In this document: in pieces, positions 8,736-15,979 of the stretch
Numbering within the stretch: position 1 is the stretch's first letter
How the letters are laid out: each line of letters begins with the position of its first letter
IMG/VR virus record: IMGVR_UViG_3300044912_000678
Span: 1 to 64,000 of that record
Direction: 5' to 3' (one strand)
DNA: 64,000 nt
Source: a virus
Notes under the pieces: generated by a model
Seen by the model: the letters and a program-made list of their open reading frames with translations, nothing else
Told to the model about the DNA's origin: nothing
Databases searched by the model: none
Made by a program: the position numbers and the translations under genes

Positions 8736-9422
8736 ATGAATTTTTCAAAATGGTTTTATGAGCAAGGTTCTACCATTGGCACAGAAAATGTCGATGAGAC
8801 CCAAATTGATTCTGCATATAAAAGTGCAAAATATTCAGTAAAGTTAGTACAACTTTACGATAGATTGACAGGTCAGAAGTTACTTAAAAATATAAGCACC
8901 ATTGCGTTATTGCAATCAGGTGCTTATGGTCTTTATAGTTCAGCAGAAAATAAAAAAATTGTAGGGGCTTCTGTTGCAAACAAGATCAAAATGAAATTTG
9001 GTTCTGACATTATGATGAATCAAAAGTTAAATACAGTTCCTAATGCTGTTATCAAGAAATACATTCCAGATATAGATGTAAATCAATTACAGCCATCAGA
9101 TGTAATTCGTGTAAATGTTCAAAAGCATTTAGCAACTCACGGAGATACTTTGGATGCTATAATTGAAATAGCCAGTACGATTGTTCACGAATGCACTCAT
9201 GAGATTGAGTTGCAAACAACGGGAACAACAAGTGAAGTTGGTCCTGTAAGGGCTGAAAAAATATTCATAGATTGGGTATCCAAACATTGGCAGGTTATTC
9301 GCCAACAAATACCTATACTAGCGTCATATCGAAGCAAAGGTCAATCACAACAGCCTAATACTATGCAGCCAAACAAAGTTCAATCACAACAGCTTAATAC
9401 TATGCAACCAAGGCAAATCTAA
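8736..9422 (+). CDS. HExxH zinc metalloprotease-like protein with CTS-like leader
   Basis: The ATG at 8736 is preferred to 8724 because 'ggaagg' (8725-8730) lies at RBS distance; the product is 228 residues. It starts MNFSKWFYEQ, an aromatic leader like T4 capsid-targeting sequences. A zinc-peptidase motif HECTH occurs at residues 151-155 within 'ASTIVHECTHEIE', with a possible third ligand Glu in 'VRAEK' about 20 residues later. The C-terminus has two copies of a Gln-rich 39-nt repeat. Family not recognised beyond the motif. A packaged protease is an attractive inference but activity is unproven. Confidence 0.65.
   Translation: MNFSKWFYEQGSTIGTENVDETQIDSAYKSAKYSVKLVQLYDRLTGQKLLKNISTIALLQSGAYGLYSSAENKKIVGASVANKIKMKFGSDIMMNQKLNTVPNAVIKKYIPDIDVNQLQPSDVIRVNVQKHLATHGDTLDAIIEIASTIVHECTHEIELQTTGTTSEVGPVRAEKIFIDWVSKHWQVIRQQIPILASYRSKGQSQQPNTMQPNKVQSQQLNTMQPRQI
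9342..9409 (+). repeat. 39-nt period repeat in metalloprotease-like gene
   Basis: Two ~29-nt near-identical copies at 9342-9370 and 9381-9409 (period 39 nt, three mismatches) encode QSQQ[PL]NTMQP twice at the C-terminus. Confidence 0.85.
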
Positions 9423-10037
9423 TTCTATGCGTCCCGGTTTGTTTACATAGTCTAAATTTTTAATAGGATATTTTTGAATATCAATTGGTGGGTTGTCAAA
9501 ATATTTCTTATTTACCAGTGTAATTTCCAATGCAACTGGAACTAGTTCCTTACAATTTCCATAATTATTCCCATGAACATGAGCGACATAATGTGTATCA
9601 AGCATCTTTTCCATAACTGATAATGGTGTTTTTTTAGGATTCATATGGAGATGCAATTCAAAAGCAAAGCAAGAAATTTTTTCTTCAAAATGTTGCATAT
9701 TCATTGTTTCAAAAAAATTCCATTCCGAACCTTCGGTATCTATCTTTAGAACTATTTTATTAGATTGTTGTACTTCTGGTATGTTTGCGAATTCTTCATA
9801 GGTATCAAGTTTCATTTTTCTTGCCCATGCGTGTCGTGTTTTTAATGCAATATCATATCCAATAACTTTTTTATTCCTATTCAATAAATCTTTTTCGTAA
9901 GTAATATTATTTCCCAATCCAAAAGAAATACAAAGATCACCTTCATCGATACATTTTTTAGGAAGAACATATCCTCCATCTTTGTTATTTCCTATTCTTA
10001 TTTTTTCGAATTTTCTTGGTATTATATGTTTATTCAT
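9384..10037 (-). CDS. FkbM-family methyltransferase
   Basis: A SAM-dependent methyltransferase of the FkbM type. Seen: 'KDGGYVLPK', 'ISFGLGNNITYEKDL' (SAM-binding glycine loop), 'VIGYDIALK' and 'VLKIDTEGSEWNFFETM' (the typical IDxEGxE motif). Start MNKHII at 10037 overlaps the upstream stop by 8 nt; a longer form could start at 10091. It overlaps the 3' end of the convergent metalloprotease-like gene by ~39 nt. FkbM enzymes often O-methylate sugars, fitting the many glycan genes in this window; the substrate is unknown. Confidence 0.85.
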   Translation of the reverse strand: MNKHIIPRKFEKIRIGNNKDGGYVLPKKCIDEGDLCISFGLGNNITYEKDLLNRNKKVIGYDIALKTRHAWARKMKLDTYEEFANIPEVQQSNKIVLKIDTEGSEWNFFETMNMQHFEEKISCFAFELHLHMNPKKTPLSVMEKMLDTHYVAHVHGNNYGNCKELVPVALEITLVNKKYFDNPPIDIQKYPIKNLDYVNKPGRIELDLPWLHSIKLL

Positions 10038-10389
10038 CCATTGAAATATTTGCATTTTTTTTAAAAACCTTTGTATAAAAGATATAGACAATAATGCTAG
10101 TGAATATGAACTTTAAAAATCCATTCATCATTGATCCAATTTCAAATTCAAGACCAGCGGTTGGCACAAAAACAAGATTTCTCCAGTTTTCTCCAGCATT
10201 ATCAACAAAGTAATTTATAATTGGCATTAATACATTTTCGCTAATGCTATTTACTATTTTTTCTGTAGCATTAGCCATAGTTAGAGATAGAGCCAATGCA
10301 ATTAGATTATTGGAGAATGCAAACTTTTTATATGATTCTAATTCTTGTTTCAGTTGATTTACATTTATAAAATTTTTCTCATCGTTCAT
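10030..10389 (-). CDS. MscL-like mechanosensitive channel
   Basis: A 119-residue protein with the MscL layout: a short N-terminal helix, TM1 'FAFSNNLIALALSLTMANATEK' style segment with 'KIVNSISENVLMPII', a loop, TM2 'FLKFIFTSIIVYIFYTKVFKK' and a short polar tail. Start at 10389 rather than 10404 is supported by 'gggag' 8 nt upstream. MscL forms a pressure-relief pore in the inner membrane. The gene overlaps the downstream FkbM gene. Key small residues of TM1 are partly replaced, so channel function is inferred from length, topology and the 'KIV..I...V.MP' pattern. Confidence 0.7.
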   Translation of the reverse strand: MNDEKNFINVNQLKQELESYKKFAFSNNLIALALSLTMANATEKIVNSISENVLMPIINYFVDNAGENWRNLVFVPTAGLEFEIGSMMNGFLKFIFTSIIVYIFYTKVFKKNANISMDE

Positions 10390-10449
10390 TTTATATTCTC
10401 CCATACATATATATGATAATCATATAATTTTAATGGACTAGGAGATAAT

Positions 10450-10806
10450 ATGAATAAAATGATTATGTTGTTTTTAGTTGTTGCTATTTTTGTGACTTCG
10501 GGATGCGGCAGAATCAGGCATAGGAATTTCGAAGGTGAATACAGTGGATTTCCAAGAATTATGAAAGATAAGGAACAATTTAAAAATACCAGTTTATGCA
10601 AGACTACTGATGATGTATTATATGCAAAACCTTGTGCGATGACAACACTTATATCAGAGTCATTTTATAGTGGATACACAGATGCTTTGAATGGTAAAAA
10701 ATTTAAGTTGTTTGGAAATAATGATGATTATCAAACTGGACATGAGATGGGAATTAAGGACAAAGAAAAAGGTTCTGTCCGTAAGTTCGAAATAAAAAAG
10801 AAATGA
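10450..10806 (+). CDS. Small lipoprotein
   Basis: A 118-residue protein with a lipoprotein signal: MNK, hydrophobic core 'MIMLFLVVAIFV' and lipobox TSGC with Cys20. The mature part is polar with 'SGYTDALNGKKFKLFG' and a lysine-rich end; two cysteines remain. RBS 'aggag'. It would be lipid-anchored in the cell envelope; a superinfection-exclusion or lysis-related (Rz1-like) role is possible but not shown. Confidence 0.75.
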   Translation: MNKMIMLFLVVAIFVTSGCGRIRHRNFEGEYSGFPRIMKDKEQFKNTSLCKTTDDVLYAKPCAMTTLISESFYSGYTDALNGKKFKLFGNNDDYQTGHEMGIKDKEKGSVRKFEIKKK

Positions 10807-10851
10807 TTGAAACAAATAAAATACTCGTTATTATCAAAAGGACAAATAATC

Positions 10852-11187
10852 ATGATAGACAAAAATAATCCAAATTATAAATTTTACTTAGCTGGCATTA
10901 TAAGTGAGAGTGAATATTTTGACATGTGTGAATCATCGACATCTATACCTTCTCCTACTTTAAGAAATGAAGTTTCAGATGATGGTAATGACATGTTGAT
11001 GCGTAATTTGAAAGATATAATAAATGATGCGAGCATGATGTTACAAATGCTCACTCCCGATGATCAACTTGAAGAATGGATGGAGTACAAGATATCTGTA
11101 TCCCGTGCTTACATTTCTGATATTTTCCATGCGTTCAAACACGACAAGGAAGAGGAAGAAAAGCATTCTGGCGGTTGTGGGATGTAA
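10852..11187 (+). CDS. Conserved phage protein of unknown function
   Basis: The ATG at 10852 with 'aaaagga' upstream is preferred to a TTG at 10807. The 111-residue product has an N-terminal 'NPNYKFYLAGIISESEYFD', then a helical domain '...MRNLKDIINDASMMLQML ... LEEWMEYKISVSRAYISDIFHAF' typical of small phage proteins of unknown role, ending with a Gly/Cys tail. No enzymatic motif. Confidence 0.65.
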   Translation: MIDKNNPNYKFYLAGIISESEYFDMCESSTSIPSPTLRNEVSDDGNDMLMRNLKDIINDASMMLQMLTPDDQLEEWMEYKISVSRAYISDIFHAFKHDKEEEEKHSGGCGM

Positions 11188-11193
11188 TTTTAC

Positions 11194-11490
11194 TTACCAG
11201 CTTCTACCTATTCCTTGTGTTGCCATGTGAAAATATGGATTATTGAATGGCATATATCCACTTGGCGTTACATATCTGTTCCAATTATTGTTGTAATTGT
11301 AATTGTAATTGTAATTGTAATTGTAGTTGTTATATCTATAACCATAATTATAGTTGTTGTAGTTGTATCTATAATTGTTATAATTATAGTTGTTGTAGTG
11401 TCTTACTTGTGGATATACAACGATAAATTGTGCCTCTGAAACACCACTAAAGCCTAAAAAAATAACCAAAGCCAAAATTAAAGATTTCAT
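11194..11490 (-). CDS. Exported Asn/Tyr-rich repeat protein
   Basis: Start at 11490 (MKSLILALV) has 'aggag' 8 nt upstream; a longer ORF start at 11541 lacks support. Residues 1-20 are a signal peptide ending SEA|Q. The mature ~78 residues are dominated by N-Y and Y-N repeats (about residues 31-70) ending in 'PFNNPYFHMATQGIGRSW'. No family recognised. Such low-complexity Asn/Tyr tracts can be sticky or amyloid-like at cell surfaces, but that is inference. Confidence 0.7.
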   Translation of the reverse strand: MKSLILALVIFLGFSGVSEAQFIVVYPQVRHYNNYNYNNYRYNYNNYNYGYRYNNYNYNYNYNYNYNNNWNRYVTPSGYMPFNNPYFHMATQGIGRSW

Positions 11491-11515
11491 CGTATGCTCC
11501 TTTATGAATATATAT

Positions 11516-11860
11516 TCATATTTCTTTTTTAAATTGTTCAATTAATTTCTTTGTAGTTTTCCCAGTTAAAAAAACCTTTTTCAAATCATTGTTCCATGTC
11601 AACATTCCATCTACTTTATAATTGCAATTTGAATATTCATATTCTTGATAGATTGGTTCTGTGAGGAAGTGTTTTTCCTTACGAATTTCATCTTCCAAAT
11701 CAACATTACTTTTCCCACATTTAGTAATACGCATAACGCTTTGAATTTCAATATCAACAATTTTTAATTTTTTTTTGTATTTAACTGAAAACATGATGAA
11801 TACTTTCGACCAATTTAATTCATCGAGGTGCATCCAAATATCTTCTCTTGTTTTAATCAT
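11516..11860 (-). CDS. Hypothetical protein
   Basis: A 114-residue protein, no family recognised. Visible: N-terminal 'MIKTREDIWMHLDELNWSK' helical segment, a beta-rich middle with single cysteines, and a C-terminal 'FLTGKTTKKLIEQF'. 'aaggt' lies upstream. It sits upstream of the Asn/Tyr-rich gene on the same strand. Confidence 0.55.
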   Translation of the reverse strand: MIKTREDIWMHLDELNWSKVFIMFSVKYKKKLKIVDIEIQSVMRITKCGKSNVDLEDEIRKEKHFLTEPIYQEYEYSNCNYKVDGMLTWNNDLKKVFLTGKTTKKLIEQFKKEI

Positions 11861-11868
11861 AAATTACC

Positions 11869-11896
11869 TTGAAAAAAATTTATTTTAGTTTATTAT
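11869..11896 (+). promoter_or_regulatory. Possible sigma-70-type promoter
   Basis: TTGAAA (11869-11874), 16-nt spacer, TATTAT (11891-11896), followed 24 nt later by the ATG of a small two-gene unit (11920). AT-rich context makes chance matches likely. Confidence 0.4.
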
Positions 11897-11919
11897 TAGT
11901 ATGTAGATAAAGGAGTTGT

Positions 11920-12030
11920 ATGTTTTTAAAAGAGTTGTTGATGTGTTGCATAATTTACATAATTATATATAAATTAATGCAACTAATAAATGATATATTT
12001 GATTATTTTAAGGAAGAAGATGATGAATAA
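11920..12030 (+). CDS. 36-residue membrane microprotein
   Basis: A short gene with an excellent RBS (aaaggag, 8 nt before ATG) encoding MFLKELL, a cysteine pair, a hydrophobic stretch of about 12 residues (CCIIYIIIYKLMQLI) and an acidic end EEDDE. Its stop overlaps the start of the next gene (ATGATGAATAA), which indicates translational coupling and supports it as real. Likely an inner-membrane microprotein; function unknown. Confidence 0.6.
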   Translation: MFLKELLMCCIIYIIIYKLMQLINDIFDYFKEEDDE

Positions 12031-12184
12031 TTTTTGTGCAAAGCATGGGAATTATTGTGGAGAAAAATGCAATCAATGCATCAAAATTAAAGAAATCCAC
12101 AAGAATATCGTCAAAGAATATAAAGAAAAGTTTACAGAAAAAGAGAGATCTAAATTTTCACAACTTTGGAATTCTCACAAATAA
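12020..12184 (+). CDS. Small Cys/His protein
   Basis: A 54-residue protein (start ATG at 12020 or 12023; 'aggaag' at 12011). It has a compact metal-binding-like cluster 'CAKHGNYCGEKCNQC' followed by a charged helix. The start overlaps the stop of the upstream microprotein gene, so the two form an operon. Function unknown. Confidence 0.55.
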   Translation: MMNNFCAKHGNYCGEKCNQCIKIKEIHKNIVKEYKEKFTEKERSKFSQLWNSHK

Positions 12185-12608
12185 TATCTTCTAGACCAAA
12201 TGGTATATCGTATGTTTTTTTGTTTTCTATCTGTTCTAGAAGTAATTTTATTGAATTTCTTTTTTCTTCAAAGAAATTAATACCGTTCTCAATTTGGGTT
12301 TCTTTTGGCAATAAAGTTGATCCATATACACCAATACCAAAAAGCGATCCAATTCCATCGGTATCTCTTAATTTTATTACATTTTCAACATAATTTTTTA
12401 TATCTTCATTAGTAATTTCTGATTGTTTTTTCAAAGACTCAAAATTGAAACATGCAGATATTTTGGCGAAATCTTGCAATGAAAATTCAATATTTATTTT
12501 TATTTTTTCATTATTGATTTTTAGATAAATTGATTTTTCATCAAATGATTCACGATAAAGATGAAAATTTTCACAATAATATAGACTACACTTTGTACTC
12601 ATGGTCAT
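12150..12608 (-). CDS. Hypothetical protein
   Basis: A 152-residue protein overlapping the 3' end of the convergent small gene by ~35 nt. Mixed alpha/beta with 'YLKINNEKIKINIEFSL', 'GIGSLFGIGVYG' and a helical end 'RNSIKLLLEQIE'. ATG at 12602 is an alternative start. No family recognised. Confidence 0.5.
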   Translation of the reverse strand: MTMSTKCSLYYCENFHLYRESFDEKSIYLKINNEKIKINIEFSLQDFAKISACFNFESLKKQSEITNEDIKNYVENVIKLRDTDGIGSLFGIGVYGSTLLPKETQIENGINFFEEKRNSIKLLLEQIENKKTYDIPFGLEDIICENSKVVKI

Positions 12609-12699
12609 ATTCCATAATGTATCGTTGTTGTAATATCTAATTGAATCATACGATAATTCAACAATTGAATCAAATTTAAATCATAAAAATTTTAATTTC

Positions 12700-13266
12700 T
12701 TAATCATTTACCATAAAGCTTGGCAATCTATGCGAAAATGTCTTGAGATATTCTTGTGAGCCTTTATTATCAAAAACTATTTCAAATCTTTCTTTTTGTT
12801 TCTTTATTGTGCATGTGCAATCCAAAGAATTGAAATATTCTGCAATAATATTTGAACCTTCTTCTCCGAACTTTTGTGTCCTAAGATACACTTTTCTTTT
12901 ACTTTTCCTACCACTATCGACATACCACACCATCCAAGCAAGATCATTCAGAGACTCTAAAATTTCTTTAGTTACAGTTTTTTTACCATCTTTATAGAAT
13001 GATCGATAAAGTTGATTGAAACAAGGATATGCGACAGAGTAACATCTATATGTGTTTTTATCTTTTTTGATAGTGGTGCTATCTAACTTAAAAAAATCTT
13101 TCAATTCATTGATTTTATATGAAAGCCAATTAAGGTTATTGTCTCTCATTGCAAGATAACAATTTCTACCATGTGTTGGATTGACAATAGATGATCCACC
13201 AAGTATGGTTCCATACAAAATTTGTTGTTGAAATGATTTAGTTTCTGGGCTTGCTTCATATGTCAT
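12700..13266 (-). CDS. LAGLIDADG-family homing endonuclease-like protein
   Basis: A 188-residue protein from ATG 13266 (a TTG at 13290 is in frame). The first LAGLIDADG-like helix is 'QQILYGTILGGSSI' (usual Y/L-G-T-L-L-G-D-G) and the second is 'LAWMVWYVDSG' (usual WYMDDG), separated by ~90 residues including 'RNCYLAMRDNNLNWL' and followed by 'SQEYLKTFSHRLP'. The first motif has Gly where the catalytic Asp is expected, while the second keeps it, so activity is doubtful. Not inside any obvious intron; probably free-standing. Confidence 0.75.
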   Translation of the reverse strand: MTYEASPETKSFQQQILYGTILGGSSIVNPTHGRNCYLAMRDNNLNWLSYKINELKDFFKLDSTTIKKDKNTYRCYSVAYPCFNQLYRSFYKDGKKTVTKEILESLNDLAWMVWYVDSGRKSKRKVYLRTQKFGEEGSNIIAEYFNSLDCTCTIKKQKERFEIVFDNKGSQEYLKTFSHRLPSFMVND

Positions 13267-13340
13267 ATAAGTATATATCTGTTTTCGCAAAATTTATTCC
13301 ATGCTCTAATCACAATTACGATGCAAATGATAGATATTAT

Positions 13341-13350
13341 TAGATAAATA
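13341..13350 (+). promoter_or_regulatory. Candidate late-promoter box (TAGATAAATA)
   Basis: TAGATAAATA lies 25 nt upstream of the first MGATS gene (ATG 13375), resembling the T4 late box TATAAATA. Similar boxes occur before other virion genes in the window. Motif-based only. Confidence 0.4.
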
Positions 13351-13374
13351 CACCTAAATTTCAAGGAGATTATT

Positions 13375-14142
13375 ATGGGTGCAACAAGTCGAGAAGGTGT
13401 AGGAATAGGCTCTGTAAATAAAATTAAACCACTTATAATAAATGGCGTAGTAAAAGCTGAAAACCTCGGTGTCGATATTCTACACAACTGGAAATACGAC
13501 ATCAACGCAACTGGCGATATGACAACCGAATCAAATATCAGTGCAGATGGCGACATTTCGTCTGGTGGCGATATATCCGCTGATGGTGATATTTTATCTG
13601 GTAATAATATATCCGCTGATGGTGACATTTCGTCTGGCAACAATGTAACCGCAGATGGCGATATATCCGCTGATGGTGACATTTCGTCTGGCAACAATAT
13701 AACCGCTGAAGGTTACATCAGAGGTGACGCAATTGGACAACACTTGAATACGAGTTTCTATACATTCACCGCTGGCGAATTGACCAACAACAGTAATGAC
13801 TATACTGATTTTGCATCAGTTTCATACACGCCAGTATCCAACAGCAGTTCCTTGTACATTGAGTATAATGCAACTTATGCTGTTGGTGGAGGCTTGGCAG
13901 ATAATTTCAGATCTAGAATAACGGTAAATGATGTTGAGATAACATGGAGAAACCAAGCATGGACAAATAGTGCAGGTGGTGGCACTAGAAGTGCAGTACT
14001 GTTTCCCATTGCCATGGTTTTTTCAAATTCTGTCACAACTGCGTTGACCATTAAAATCCAAGCAAAGAGGGATGGAGCAGATGACATCCTCACCTTGAAC
14101 ACCAACAGTGCGGTGTTGAAAGTTTCTGAGTACGCAAGGTAA
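13375..14142 (+). CDS. MGATS-module virion decoration/fibre protein with ISADGD repeats
   Basis: A 255-residue protein. Residues 1-30 (MGATSREGVGIGSV.. then 'IINGVVKAENLG') form a module shared with the next two genes and, in part, the fourth. Residues ~55-115 are a run of 6/12-residue repeats (ISADGDISSGNN and variants), likely a beta-helix or fibre shaft. The C-terminal ~135 residues are a compact beta domain like a fibre tip (SSSLYIEYNATYAVGGG ... NTNSAVLKVSEYAR). RBS 'aaggaga'. Virion surface location is inferred. Confidence 0.65.
   Translation: MGATSREGVGIGSVNKIKPLIINGVVKAENLGVDILHNWKYDINATGDMTTESNISADGDISSGGDISADGDILSGNNISADGDISSGNNVTADGDISADGDISSGNNITAEGYIRGDAIGQHLNTSFYTFTAGELTNNSNDYTDFASVSYTPVSNSSSLYIEYNATYAVGGGLADNFRSRITVNDVEITWRNQAWTNSAGGGTRSAVLFPIAMVFSNSVTTALTIKIQAKRDGADDILTLNTNSAVLKVSEYAR
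13537..13716 (+). repeat. ISADGDISSGNN-encoding tandem repeat
   Basis: Imperfect 36-nt units (with 18-nt half-units) encode ISADGD followed by ISSGGD, ILSGNN or ISSGNN. Copy variation keeps the reading frame, so shaft length could vary. Confidence 0.85.
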
Positions 14143-14170
14143 CTTGGTTTTTTTAAAACTAAGTTTTTTA
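14141..14170 (+). terminator. Terminator after first MGATS gene
   Basis: An 11-bp stem with one G.U pair (AACTTGGTTTT / AAAACTAAGTT) ending in a run of six T; it overlaps the end of the gene region and precedes the second MGATS gene. Confidence 0.7.
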
Positions 14171-14198
14171 ATTTCTACTTATTACAAAGGAGATCATT

Positions 14199-15170
14199 AT
14201 GGGAGCTACAAGTAATGAAGGTGTCGGAATAGGATCGGTAGAGAAATATTTACCGAAAATCGTAAACGGTGTCGTGAAAAAAGAAAACATACAACAAGGT
14301 AAAATTTTCGAAAACTTTACATCGGATATTTTGATTTCCACGGCAGATGGAACTGCTGGCAATAATGATGCAAGCAGCATTACCATTAAAGCAGGTGATG
14401 GATATCCGTTAGCGGTCGATCCTCCCGAGGCTGATGGAGTCGGAGATGATGCTGATGGTGGCAGTGTTTTCATCTACGCTGGTAAAGCTAATGGTAATGG
14501 CGAAGGCGGAAACATTGAAATATTCGCTGGTGATACCGGCAATGGTCCAGATGCAAACGCTGGAAATGTAACGATTAGAGGTGGTGATGCCGATAGTGTC
14601 GAAAACAGCGATGCTGGCGATGTAAACATCTATGGTGGCGATGGATCAAGTGGTACTACTGACAGCGAGGGTGGCGATATTAATATTGAAGCTGGCGATG
14701 CTGGTGGCGATGGTGAGGCTGGTCATGTCCATATTCATGCTGGCGATAGTGGAACTGGAGATGGCATCAATGAGGGTGAGGATTATCCAGAAGCAGGCGA
14801 CATAGAAATCACTGCTGGCAATTCACTAGCCACTACAGATGTAGATGGCGGAGACATCCGTATCGAAGCTGGTGATGGCACAGTTGATGGTCGTGGTGGC
14901 GATATCGAGATTACTACTGGTAATAGCGTTGGCACAGATCGTGCTGGCGATATGTTTCTTACTTGTGGCACTAATTCTGGTTCTGGTAGAAATGGTCACA
15001 TTTATATTCAAAGTATGCCAATCATGCCAGTATATGCAAATAATACTGCAAGAGATGCTGCTGCTGGTACTGCAACCAACGGCATGTTTTGTTACAACAC
15101 AGCGACAAGCAACATAGAAGTCTATGTTGGCGGTGCATGGAAGAGTGTGGATGTAACTGCGATTGTTTAA
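14199..15170 (+). CDS. MGATS-module glycine-rich beta-helix fibre protein
   Basis: A 323-residue protein. N-terminal module MGATSNEGVGIGSVEKYLPKIVNG as in the neighbouring genes. Residues ~55-265 hold about ten repeats of the form GG-[DNS]-[IV]-x-[IV]-x-[AG]-GD-G, e.g. 'GGDINIEAGDAG', a pattern expected of a parallel beta-helix or glycine-rich sandwich. The C-terminal ~55 residues ('NTARDAAAGTATNGMFCYN ... YVGGAWKSV') resemble tail-fibre end domains. RBS 'aaaggaga'. Possible receptor-contact or decoration protein. Confidence 0.7.
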   Translation: MGATSNEGVGIGSVEKYLPKIVNGVVKKENIQQGKIFENFTSDILISTADGTAGNNDASSITIKAGDGYPLAVDPPEADGVGDDADGGSVFIYAGKANGNGEGGNIEIFAGDTGNGPDANAGNVTIRGGDADSVENSDAGDVNIYGGDGSSGTTDSEGGDINIEAGDAGGDGEAGHVHIHAGDSGTGDGINEGEDYPEAGDIEITAGNSLATTDVDGGDIRIEAGDGTVDGRGGDIEITTGNSVGTDRAGDMFLTCGTNSGSGRNGHIYIQSMPIMPVYANNTARDAAAGTATNGMFCYNTATSNIEVYVGGAWKSVDVTAIV

Positions 15171-15177
15171 TGTAATA

Positions 15178-15260
15178 TTTGAACGGTTTTAAATTTCTTG
15201 AAGCCGTTCAAATAAACTTAGTCTTTATGTTAAGCTAAGTTTATTGTGTTTGATTTTTTT
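15178..15260 (+). terminator. Double-hairpin terminator
   Basis: Two successive stems, TTTGAACGG/CCGTTCAAA (15178-15212) and AATAAACTTAG/CTAAGTTTATT (15211-15245), followed by a T-rich stretch. They share two bases at the junction. Confidence 0.7.
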
Positions 15261-15281
15261 TATATATAAAAGGAGATTATT

Positions 15282-15845
15282 ATGGGAGCTACATCAACAG
15301 AAGGAACAGGACAAGGTTCTGCATCAAAAATCAAGCCATTGGTTTTCAATGGTTCTGTAAAAACAGTAAACATCGAGCCAAATGCTGTGACCGCAGCTAA
15401 TCTCGACAACAACGCATTGTCAAAAGCACCATTCGTGCTTAATGTTGCGACAATAACTCTTGATTCAAGCAAAGCTGGAATTCCTTTGGTTTTCACTAGG
15501 GCAGCAGGTGTTGTTGCTACTCTTCCAGCAGCTACTGGAACTGGTGATATTTATAAGTTTTATGTTAATACCACTGTAACTAGCAACAGCTACAAAATTC
15601 AAGTAGCTAATGCAACGGACATTATTTCTGGCTTGGCTCTTGCCGATGACGGAGAGGGTGAGCCAGCAAATGGTTGGCCAACTACTTCGACTACTGATAC
15701 CATTACAATGGATGGATCTACTCAGGGTGGCATCAAAGGCGACAGTCTTGAGATAATAGATATCGCTTCTGGTCAGTTCTGCGTAAGGGCATTCCTTACA
15801 AATAGCGGTACTGAAGCGACTCCTTTCAGTGCAGCAGTTTCTTAA
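15282..15845 (+). CDS. MGATS-module virion protein
   Basis: A 187-residue protein with the module MGATSTEGTGQGSASKIKPLVFNGSVK. The rest is beta-rich: 'VATITLDSSKAGIPLVFTRAAGVVATLPAATGTGD' and 'SLEIIDIASGQFCVRAFLTN', a style seen in phage head-decoration and fibre proteins. RBS 'aaggaga'. Followed by two terminators. Role inferred from composition and family. Confidence 0.65.
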   Translation: MGATSTEGTGQGSASKIKPLVFNGSVKTVNIEPNAVTAANLDNNALSKAPFVLNVATITLDSSKAGIPLVFTRAAGVVATLPAATGTGDIYKFYVNTTVTSNSYKIQVANATDIISGLALADDGEGEPANGWPTTSTTDTITMDGSTQGGIKGDSLEIIDIASGQFCVRAFLTNSGTEATPFSAAVS

Positions 15846-15854
15846 GTTCAATTG

Positions 15855-15897
15855 GGTATGCGTCTTGGTTTTCTCCAAGACGCATACCTTTTGCTTT
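15855..15897 (+). terminator. Strong terminator after third MGATS gene
   Basis: A perfect 14-bp stem GGTATGCGTCTTGG/CCAAGACGCATACC (15855-15888) followed by TTTTGCTTTT. Confidence 0.9.
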
Positions 15898-15905
15898 TAT
15901 AATTT

Positions 15906-15947
15906 AAAAAAAAGACAATGCAGTTTTAAATGCATTGTCTTTTTTTG
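15906..15947. terminator. Second, A/T-flanked hairpin terminator
   Basis: A 16-bp stem AAAAAAAGACAATGCA/TGCATTGTCTTTTTTT; the A and T flanks would allow termination in both directions. Confidence 0.8.
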
Positions 15948-15979
15948 TTCATAAAGCTTACATATTATAGAGGTGAAAA

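Noticed and set aside
13263-13697. 144-codon minus-strand ORF with SADIS repeats
   Set aside because: Antisense of the ISADGD repeat gene, which has a strong RBS and family members.
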